13,651 nucleotides of DNA, taken from assembly GCA_036823295.1 (NCBI GenBank), contig DAISGD010000077.1, forward strand, positions 1 to 13,651, in the 5' to 3' direction. How positions within the stretch are numbered: the stretch's first letter is position 1; every line of letters starts with the position of its first letter. Both the position numbers and the translations under genes were made by a program. The DNA is from UBA4742 sp002403895 (GTDB taxonomy: Bacteria > Actinomycetota > Acidimicrobiia > Acidimicrobiales > Acidimicrobilacustridaceae). The notes beneath the pieces were generated by a model that did no database searches, was not told where the DNA came from, and worked only from the letters and a program-made list of their open reading frames with translations. Shown one piece after another: positions 6,965-12,196 of this stretch.

Positions 6965-6965
6965 G

Positions 6966-7006
6966 GGGGTCCCCGGTAGTGTCGCTCGACAAGGACCCCG
7001 GTCGAG
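6966..7006. promoter_or_regulatory. Two interlocking inverted repeats in the carD/crp divergent region
   Basis: GGGGTCC (6966-6972) pairs with GGACCCC (6993-6999), and CTCGAC (6985-6990) pairs with GTCGAG (7001-7006). The second arm of the first dyad lies in the spacer of the second, so as RNA or cruciform they would exclude each other. There is also a direct repeat: GGTCCCCGGT (6968-6977) and GGACCCCGGT (6993-7002), one mismatch, 25 bases apart. The block sits just upstream of the carD -35 and about 47-87 bases before the crp-like start, a position suited to a shared operator. The binding protein is unknown. Confidence 0.4.
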
Positions 7007-7039
7007 ACCCTCCACCCACCGGCGCGACAGCGCGCCCAC

Positions 7040-7045
7040 TACCAT
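7040..7045 (+). promoter_or_regulatory. -10 element of a probable leaderless promoter for the Crp/Fnr-family gene
   Basis: TACCAT fits TANNNT and ends 7 bases before the ATG at 7053. No Shine-Dalgarno and no recognisable -35 (CACCGG at 17-base spacing) are present. The gene is therefore probably transcribed from its own start codon. Confidence 0.5.
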
Positions 7046-7052
7046 CGCCAGG

Positions 7053-7712
7053 ATGCCGGACCGAGACCTCCTCGCCGGGGTCGAGCTCTTCGATGAACTC
7101 GACCCCAACCAGATCGAGCTCATCGCTTCCTCCTCGGAGGACCGCCAGCTGAGCCGGGGGGACGTGCTGTTCACCGAGGGCGACGACGCCACCGAGCTGT
7201 TCGTGGTGGTTGCGGGGCGCATCGCCATGGCCAACAAGTCGATCGACGGCCGCGAGTCGGTGCTGGCGCTGATGGAACGGGGTGATCTGTTCGGGGACAT
7301 GCCCCTGTTCGACGGTCTGACCCGTTCCGCCGAGGCCCGAGCCCTGGAGCCCAGCGAGGTCATCGCCATTCCCTACGCCCCGCTCCGGACCCTGTACGAG
7401 GTTCAGCCCACGCTGTTGTGGAAGGTGGTTGAGCTGCTCACTCACCGCATTCGCAACACCGATGAGGCACTGGCCGATTCGGTCTTCCTCGACGTGACGG
7501 GCCGCACGGCCAAGCGCCTCCTCGAGTTGGCGGGTGACGCCGATGAGTTCTCCCTGCCCATCACCCAAGAGGAGCTGGCCGGCATGGTCGGCGCCTCTCG
7601 GGAGCGGGTCAACAAGGCCATCGCCTCGTTCATCCGCCTCGGCTGGATCGACCAGTCCGACCGCCGCTACCGCATCACCAACCGCGAACAGCTCGAGCGT
7701 CGCGCCCGCTGA
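7053..7712 (+). CDS. Crp/Fnr-family transcriptional regulator
   Basis: The 219-residue protein has a cyclic-nucleotide-binding beta-barrel (about 10-120), a dimer helix (about 120-145) and a winged helix-turn-helix (about 150-215). The phosphate-binding cassette reads GDLFGDMPLFDGLTRSAEA (77-95): the R91-S92 pair that contacts the cAMP phosphate in E. coli CRP is kept, while the ribose-contacting glutamate is replaced by D82. The recognition helix starts ASRERVNKAIASF (181-193); R183, E184 and K188 align with R180, E181 and R185 of E. coli CRP, so a TGTGA-like half site is plausible. No Fnr-type iron-sulfur cysteines occur. It resembles actinobacterial Crp/GlxR regulators in layout, but whether cAMP is the ligand is unproven. 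It is transcribed divergently from carD, from a probable leaderless promoter, and converges with the hydrolase gene 18 bases downstream. Confidence 0.93.
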   Translation: MPDRDLLAGVELFDELDPNQIELIASSSEDRQLSRGDVLFTEGDDATELFVVVAGRIAMANKSIDGRESVLALMERGDLFGDMPLFDGLTRSAEARALEPSEVIAIPYAPLRTLYEVQPTLLWKVVELLTHRIRNTDEALADSVFLDVTGRTAKRLLELAGDADEFSLPITQEELAGMVGASRERVNKAIASFIRLGWIDQSDRRYRITNREQLERRAR

Positions 7713-7721
7713 GACGCCGAG

Positions 7722-7739
7722 CAGCCCGACTCAGGGCTG
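7722..7739. terminator. Hairpin between the convergent regulator and hydrolase genes
   Basis: CAGCCC (7722-7727) and GGGCTG (7734-7739) form a perfect 6-base-pair stem with a 6-base loop. The stop codon of the minus-strand hydrolase gene (7731-7733) lies in the loop and the regulator stop is 9 bases before the stem. Position and symmetry suit a bidirectional terminator, though no T-run is present on either side. Confidence 0.5.
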
Positions 7740-8390
7740 GTTGAGGAAGGTGATGGCCCGGGCCCAGGCGTCGGCGGCATCGTCGCGCCGATGGGCAGGC
7801 CGGTCGGGGTCGTGGACGAAGCCATGGTCGGCCCCCGGGTAGACGACCACCTCGCTGCCCGCGTCGGCCAGGGCAGCGGCGTCGGCGGCGGGGACCCAGG
7901 GATCCTCCGACCCGACCAGCTCCAGGGCCGGACAGGCGCCTGGCCGGGTCGCGAGATCGAAGGCGTCGACCTGCGTCGGGCTCTGCCATTGCGCCGGCAT
8001 GCGGATCATCCCGTAGAACGACACCGCTCGGTGGAACCGGCCGGTGGACGCACCCTTGAGGGCCCACATCCCACCCATGCAGAAGCCGAGAAGCCCGACC
8101 TGGGCCTGGCCGGTGGCATCGGCGGCGGCGACCAGCGTGGCCAGCACGTCGTCGTCGTCGAAGTTCCCGATCCAGCCGAGTCGCTCCTCCAGCGGCATCG
8201 CCTCACGCCCAGCAAAGGGCTCCGGCGCCACCACAACCCACCCGTTCTCATCGGCCAACCGCTGCACCATCGTGTCGAACAGCGGCCGCAACCCCATGAT
8301 GTCGGGGCAAAGCACGAGGCCCTGGCTCGGCTCACCGTCGCCGGGACGAGCGACTTCGATCGGGACGCCATTGGTCAGCTCGCTGCGCAT
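7731..8390 (-). CDS. Dienelactone hydrolase-family alpha/beta hydrolase
   Basis: The 219-residue protein has the alpha/beta-hydrolase fold of the dienelactone hydrolase family. The predicted catalytic triad is C104 in the nucleophile elbow GFCMGG (102-107), D163 in GSEDPWVP, and H189 in GADHGFVH. A cysteine nucleophile is the mark of this family, which opens lactone or ester bonds; in plasmid-borne chloroaromatic pathways the substrate is dienelactone, but no such pathway genes are nearby, so the substrate is unknown. There is no signal peptide. The ATG overlaps the disA stop by one base (TGATG), indicating translational coupling to the c-di-AMP synthase, which is a curious pairing. The gene ends in a hairpin shared with the convergent regulator. 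Confidence 0.9.
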   Translation of the reverse strand: MRSELTNGVPIEVARPGDGEPSQGLVLCPDIMGLRPLFDTMVQRLADENGWVVVAPEPFAGREAMPLEERLGWIGNFDDDDVLATLVAAADATGQAQVGLLGFCMGGMWALKGASTGRFHRAVSFYGMIRMPAQWQSPTQVDAFDLATRPGACPALELVGSEDPWVPAADAAALADAGSEVVVYPGADHGFVHDPDRPAHRRDDAADAWARAITFLNQP

Positions 8391-9460
8391 CAGGTGTAGC
8401 GGTCCAGGATGCTGGCCTCCGCCAGGCGAGACAGACCGTCCTTAATGGACTTGGCCCGAGTGCCGCCCACGCCTTCGACGTCGTCCAGGTCATCGATGGT
8501 TGCCCGCATGATCTTGGCCAAGCTGGCGAAATGCTCGACGATGTGGTCGACCACCGCATCGGGGATCCGGGGGATCCGGGACAACAGGCGATAGCCACGC
8601 GGGGTGAGGTTGGCGTCGAGGTCGACGCCGCGAGGGAGATGGAGCACCTCCGCCACCGTCTTGAGATCGAGCAGCTGTTCGGCACCGAGTTCGGCGAGAG
8701 CCGCCATGGCGTCGTCGAGGTGCCAGGTCTCGACCTCGCGGAAGTAGTCGCGCACCACGTGACGCCGCTCATCCTCCACCCCGCCCAGGACCTCCTCGAG
8801 CTGAAGGCGCACCAAGCGACCGTCCTCGCCCAATTCGACGATGTACTCCTCGATCTCCTCGGCGAGGCGCATGACCATCTCGGTGCGTTGCAGCAACATG
8901 ACCACGTCGCGCACGCTCACGAGATCCTCGATCTCGAGCTCGGAGAGCTCACCGGAGACCTCATCGAGGCGGTTCTTGTAGCGCTCGAGCGTCTGAAGGG
9001 CCTGATTGGCCCGGTCGAGCAGGCGGGGGATGCTCTCCAGCGGGTGCTTCTCCCCGCCCACGTAGCAGGCGATGATGGCCATGTCCTCGGAGACGGAGAT
9101 CACCGGCACGTCGATGGAACGAGCCACCCGTTCGGCCGTACGGTGGCGGGTCCCCGTCTCGGACGTCGGGACGTTGGGGTTGGGCACGAGGTGCACGTTG
9201 GCCCGGGCGATGCGGCTGGCATCGGACGCCAAGATGATGGCGCCGTCCATCTTGGCCAGCTCTGAGAGTCGCTGGGGGCTGAAGGCGGCGTCGAGCAAGA
9301 ACCCACCGGAACAGATGTTCAGAACCTCGGGCCCGTCTCCGACCACGATGAGGGCGCCCATCTTGGATTGTAGGATCCGGTCGAGGCCCTCCCGCAAGGG
9401 CTTACCCGGCGCGACGGCGGCGAGAGCGTCGAGTAGCGCGTCACTTCGCCGGCGGGCCAC
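8390..9460 (-). CDS. disA: DNA integrity scanning diadenylate cyclase DisA
   Basis: DisA condenses two ATP molecules into the second messenger c-di-AMP and scans DNA for branched structures that switch this activity off. The 356-residue length is normal. The DAC domain (about 1-150) has DGAIILASDASRI from 72, containing the DGA motif, and GTRHRTAER at 103-111 containing RHR; both are required for catalysis in characterised DisA. A helical linker (about 150-285, coiled-coil-like around 150-210) leads to helix-hairpin-helix DNA-binding elements at about 290-345, including VEGVGGTRAKSI. The start is GTG at 9460, preceded by TACACT at 9467-9472, so it probably has its own leaderless promoter. It lies 64 bases downstream of radA, whose product inhibits DisA in Bacillus and mycobacteria, and overlaps the hydrolase gene by one base. 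Confidence 0.97.
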   Translation of the reverse strand: MARRRSDALLDALAAVAPGKPLREGLDRILQSKMGALIVVGDGPEVLNICSGGFLLDAAFSPQRLSELAKMDGAIILASDASRIARANVHLVPNPNVPTSETGTRHRTAERVARSIDVPVISVSEDMAIIACYVGGEKHPLESIPRLLDRANQALQTLERYKNRLDEVSGELSELEIEDLVSVRDVVMLLQRTEMVMRLAEEIEEYIVELGEDGRLVRLQLEEVLGGVEDERRHVVRDYFREVETWHLDDAMAALAELGAEQLLDLKTVAEVLHLPRGVDLDANLTPRGYRLLSRIPRIPDAVVDHIVEHFASLAKIMRATIDDLDDVEGVGGTRAKSIKDGLSRLAEASILDRYT

Positions 9461-9466
9461 CTGGGG

Positions 9467-9472
9467 AGTGTA
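9467..9472 (-). promoter_or_regulatory. -10 element of a probable leaderless promoter for disA
   Basis: On the minus strand TACACT ends exactly 6 bases before the GTG at 9460. The identical hexamer at the same offset precedes the gene at 10979. No ribosome-binding site and no clear -35 are seen. This would let disA be expressed apart from radA. Confidence 0.55.
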
Positions 9473-9520
9473 GCCCTCGGCCCGAGTTCGCTACCGGGGG
9501 ATGGGCCCTCGAACAACGCC

Positions 9521-9539
9521 GGCCTCAATTACCGAGGCC
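9521..9539 (-). terminator. Hairpin over the radA stop codon, possible terminator or attenuator
   Basis: GGCCTC (9521-9526) and GAGGCC (9534-9539) form a perfect 6-base-pair stem with a 7-base loop, spanning the end of radA and its stop (9525-9527). No T-run follows. If it acts, it would reduce read-through from radA into disA, consistent with disA having its own promoter. Confidence 0.35.
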
Positions 9540-10880
9540 AGCCAGCTTCACCGCGTCGGCCAGAGTGCCCGCTCGCAGGACGGCCATCCCGTCGGGAGGC
9601 TCCGGTGCCAGCCGGGGAATGATCGCGGTGGTGAACCCGAGGCGCTGCGCTTCGATGAGCCGGCGTTGGCCCTGACCTACCTGGCGGAGCTCACCCCCCA
9701 GGCCGACCTCGCCGCACACCACCAAGCCATCAGCCAGTGGCCGGTCCCGCCGGGCCGAAGCCACCGCCAGCGCCACCCCCAGATCGGCGCCGGGCTCGGC
9801 CACCTTCACGCCGCCCACCGCGAGGGCGTAGACATCGAAGCCGTCCAGCGTGATGGCGGCCCGACTGTCCAACACCGCCAGGAGCAGGGACAAGCGACCG
9901 GAATCGAGACCCTGAGCCGAGCGACGGGGCGACGGCAGCGCGGACTTGACCACGAGGGCCTGGATCTCGACCAGGAGGGGACGATGGCCCTCCATCGTCG
10001 GCACCACCACCGACCCCGACACGCCCGGACGCCGGTCGGCCAGGAAGAGCCCACTGGCATCGGGTACGGCGTCGAGACCGCCCTCGGTCATCTCGAACAG
10101 TCCGAGCTCGTCGGTGGACCCGAACCGGTGCTTGGTTGCACGCAACAGGCGCAGGGCGTGATGGCGGTCGCCTTCGAAGGCCAGGACCGTGTCGACCACA
10201 TGCTCCAACACCCGCGGGCCGGCCAGCCCACCGTCCTTCGTCACATGCCCGACCAGGACGGCGGCGATGTTGCGGGCCTTGGCCTCCTGTACCAGGCGGG
10301 CCGCGCATTCACGAACCTGGGCCACCGACCCCGGCGCGGAGCTGAGGTCGGGCTCGTACACCGTCTGGATGGAGTCGACCACGACCAGGGTGGGCTTCAC
10401 CTCGTCGAGATGGGCGATGAGGTGCGGGAGCGAGGTCTCGCTGGCCAGGTAGAGCCGGGGGGCCAGGGTGCCCAGGCGTTGGGCCCGCAACCGCACCTGC
10501 TGCTTGGATTCCTCGGCCGAGACGTAGAGGGATGTCCCGCCGGACTTGGCCACCGCTGAGGCCACCTGCAACAGCAAGGTCGACTTGCCAATGCCGGGCT
10601 CGCCGCCGACCAGCGTGACCGACCCCGGTACGAGGCCGCCGCTGAGCACCCGGTCGACCTCGCTCAGACCCGTCGACCGCGGTTGCCACTCGTCGGCGTC
10701 GACTTCGGCGATGGGCACCGCCCGGTCGATCGGGGCCACCACCTGGCTCGCCGAGCGGGTGGGATCGTCGAGCTCCTCTATCAGGGTGTTCCACTCGTTG
10801 CACGACGGGCAGCGCCCCACCCATTTGGGGCTGGACCCACCACATTCGCTGCATCGGAACACGGAGCGGACCTTGGGCAT
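9525..10880 (-). CDS. radA: DNA repair protein RadA (Sms), branch-migration ATPase
   Basis: RadA is a RecA-related, DnaB-like helicase that extends heteroduplex during recombination repair and, in several bacteria, binds and inhibits DisA. The 451-residue protein has the three standard parts. The N-terminal zinc finger has C10, C13, C24 and C27. The ATPase core has Walker A GEPGIGKST at 93-101 and Walker B LVVVDSIQT at 165-173. A C-terminal Lon-like domain follows, from about 285. The RadA-specific KNRFG motif reads KHRFG here (250-254), an Asn-to-His change in a motif that is usually invariant. The ATG is preceded by TAGGGT 6 bases upstream, so the mRNA is probably leaderless. It is divergent from the SRPBCC gene and lies upstream of disA on the same strand, an arrangement that fits their functional link. 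Confidence 0.97.
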   Translation of the reverse strand: MPKVRSVFRCSECGGSSPKWVGRCPSCNEWNTLIEELDDPTRSASQVVAPIDRAVPIAEVDADEWQPRSTGLSEVDRVLSGGLVPGSVTLVGGEPGIGKSTLLLQVASAVAKSGGTSLYVSAEESKQQVRLRAQRLGTLAPRLYLASETSLPHLIAHLDEVKPTLVVVDSIQTVYEPDLSSAPGSVAQVRECAARLVQEAKARNIAAVLVGHVTKDGGLAGPRVLEHVVDTVLAFEGDRHHALRLLRATKHRFGSTDELGLFEMTEGGLDAVPDASGLFLADRRPGVSGSVVVPTMEGHRPLLVEIQALVVKSALPSPRRSAQGLDSGRLSLLLAVLDSRAAITLDGFDVYALAVGGVKVAEPGADLGVALAVASARRDRPLADGLVVCGEVGLGGELRQVGQGQRRLIEAQRLGFTTAIIPRLAPEPPDGMAVLRAGTLADAVKLAGLGN

Positions 10881-10886
10881 GTCCCG

Positions 10887-10892
10887 ACCCTA
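10887..10892 (-). promoter_or_regulatory. -10 element of a probable leaderless promoter for radA
   Basis: On the minus strand TAGGGT ends 6 bases before the ATG at 10880. There is no Shine-Dalgarno sequence. It lies in the 98-base divergent gap with a matching element for the plus-strand gene at 10967. Confidence 0.55.
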
Positions 10893-10966
10893 CCCAGGGG
10901 GTACGACACGCATGACCGAGGGAGCCCGGCCCGTTCAGCGACCGCAGGGAGCGATGTGGTCGGATC

Positions 10967-10972
10967 TACACT
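10967..10972 (+). promoter_or_regulatory. -10 element of a probable leaderless promoter for the SRPBCC gene
   Basis: TACACT ends 6 bases before the ATG at 10979, with no Shine-Dalgarno. The same hexamer and spacing occur before disA. The -35 position holds GCAGGG, which is not a consensus match. Confidence 0.55.
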
Positions 10973-10978
10973 CGGCCC

Positions 10979-11410
10979 ATGCACGACATCGTCCATCAGT
11001 TGACCGTCCAGGCTCCTCCCGATCGGGTCTTCGCCGCCGTGTCCACGACCGAAGGGTTGGCCTCATGGTGGACCGATGACGTCAATGGTGGATCCGACGA
11101 GGGCGAGAGCTTCACCGTTGGCTTCGTCGACCATCAGGTGGTGATGACGCTCCGGATCGACGCGCTGGAGCCGACGTCACTGGCCCATCTGACCTGCACC
11201 GAGGGACCAGAGGAATGGCCGGGCACTCAAGTGGCCTTCCGCCTGGACGAACACGAGGGTGCGACAGTGGTGCGGTTCTGGCACGGCGGATGGGAGTACG
11301 AGGACGGTGCCATGCCGTCGTGCAGCTTTCAGTGGGCCATGTACCTGGACAGCCTCCGCCGGTTCTGCGAGACCGGCCAGGGCTCGCCCGCCGTGTCAGC
11401 GGTTGCCTGA
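10979..11410 (+). CDS. SRPBCC (AHSA1/START-like) domain protein
   Basis: The 143-residue protein looks like a single SRPBCC helix-grip domain of the AHSA1 type, which forms a hydrophobic ligand pocket. The N-terminal pattern HQLTVQAPPDRVFAAVSTTE (6-25), followed by GLASWWTDD (26-34), is characteristic: first strand, short helices, then the Trp-Trp pair. The long C-terminal helix carries a CSFQWAMYLDSLRRF element (114-128). No function can be assigned beyond a fold-level guess; members act as ligand carriers, chaperone cofactors or toxin-tolerance proteins. The start has a -10-like element 6 bases before it and no ribosome-binding site. The gene is divergent from radA and its 3' end overlaps the opposing LppM-like gene by 15 bases. 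Confidence 0.85.
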   Translation: MHDIVHQLTVQAPPDRVFAAVSTTEGLASWWTDDVNGGSDEGESFTVGFVDHQVVMTLRIDALEPTSLAHLTCTEGPEEWPGTQVAFRLDEHEGATVVRFWHGGWEYEDGAMPSCSFQWAMYLDSLRRFCETGQGSPAVSAVA

Positions 11411-11430
11411 GGAGGGGGTCTGGCGAGCCC
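11380..11430. terminator. Nested inverted repeat over the convergent SRPBCC/LppM-like gene ends
   Basis: GGGCTCGCC (11380-11388) and GGCGAGCCC (11422-11430) are perfect 9-base arms enclosing 33 bases that contain both stop codons (11396-11398 minus, 11408-11410 plus). Inside, CCGC (11388-11391) and GCGG (11399-11402) make a small competing hairpin with the minus-strand stop in its loop. It could be a bidirectional terminator; there is no T-run. Confidence 0.4.
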
Positions 11431-12172
11431 GGCGGACGCGTACCACCCGGCGCCGCAGCAGCACCACGGCCACCAGGGTCAGGCCGCATCCGACCACGAG
11501 GAGGGCTACGCACAGGCCCACCCAGTTGGTGGTCGATGTCGAGACCTTCACCGCCGTCGGTTCCTGGTCGGCCAGCGACGGCGTGTAGGTGCGGCTCCCA
11601 CCCGGGATATCGACCGTCACCCGGACCTCAACCATGTCAGAGACGGATCGGCCCTGTTCCTGTTCCAACTTCTTGACCCCGGCCGCGAACGGGTCGCCGC
11701 CCAGGAGCTGGGAGAGCTGATCGTCGCCGAAGGTCTGCATCCCCTTGGTCAGATCGATGGTCCCGGTCACCGCATACGACGTCGACAACGGTGATGACGA
11801 CCGGCTGACCGTCCACTGCCGGAAGGCCCCGTCCGGGCCGTTGACCTCGTCCATGACCTGCGACGCGCCAACGGTGTCGGCGAACGACTTGGTCGCGCTG
11901 ACCCAGGTGTACCCGTCGTCCTGGCGAGCCGGTCCGTCGATCTCCCACCCGGCGGCACGCAAGTCGTCCACTCGAAGTTGGGCGTTCAGGTCGCCGATCT
12001 TGGCCAGGGCCTCGTCGTCGAGGCCGAGCCCGACCGTCACCGTGCCCGATCCGTTGGCATTCACCTTGGTGTGCACGTCGAGTATGACCTGGCAGCCGGT
12101 GAGCACGAGGACCACCACGGCCATCGCCAACACCGGCAAGAGCCGCCGCGCACGAGCCAGGGTGGAAAGCAC
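11396..12172 (-). CDS. LppM-like lipoprotein with C-terminal membrane anchor
   Basis: The 258-residue protein has an N-terminal lipoprotein signal (hydrophobic run about 12-26, lipobox LTGC with C27), an extracytoplasmic domain of about 28-215 and a second hydrophobic segment at about 217-239, followed by an arginine-rich tail (RRRVVRVRRARQ). It would thus be held by lipid and by a helix, with the tail in the cytoplasm. The start of the mature domain, CQVILDVHTKVNANGSGTV, resembles the LppM domain of mycobacterial lipoprotein LppM, which has been linked to envelope lipids and phagosome biology; that assignment is from memory and moderate. The start is GTG at 12172, with TACGTT 6 bases upstream and no ribosome-binding site. 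It lies 24 bases after clpC on the same strand, but the promoter element suggests separate transcription. The 3' end overlaps the convergent SRPBCC gene. Confidence 0.82.
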   Translation of the reverse strand: MLSTLARARRLLPVLAMAVVVLVLTGCQVILDVHTKVNANGSGTVTVGLGLDDEALAKIGDLNAQLRVDDLRAAGWEIDGPARQDDGYTWVSATKSFADTVGASQVMDEVNGPDGAFRQWTVSRSSSPLSTSYAVTGTIDLTKGMQTFGDDQLSQLLGGDPFAAGVKKLEQEQGRSVSDMVEVRVTVDIPGGSRTYTPSLADQEPTAVKVSTSTTNWVGLCVALLVVGCGLTLVAVVLLRRRVVRVRRARQTPSSGNR

Positions 12173-12178
12173 CCCGGC

Positions 12179-12184
12179 AACGTA
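12179..12184 (-). promoter_or_regulatory. -10 element of a probable leaderless promoter for the LppM-like gene
   Basis: On the minus strand TACGTT ends 6 bases before the GTG at 12172, within the 24-base gap after clpC. Any -35 would lie inside the clpC coding end (CCACCG at 17-base spacing, not a match). No Shine-Dalgarno is present. Confidence 0.5.
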
Positions 12185-12196
12185 GTCCCTGGCGGC

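Noticed and set aside
6941..6965. Full CRP palindrome TGTGA-N6-TCACA in the carD/crp gap
   Set aside because: Only one half site is present (TGTGA on the minus strand within the -35); the second half does not match.
8562..8579. Tandem duplicate of GGGATCCGG inside disA
   Set aside because: It encodes the repeated Arg-Ile-Pro of the helix-hairpin-helix region (RIPRIP) and is explained by protein sequence; no sign of a repeat array.
9501..10559. 352-codon plus-strand open frame opposite radA
   Set aside because: It covers a complete, motif-verified radA on the other strand, has no start signal of its own, and its translation resembles no protein.
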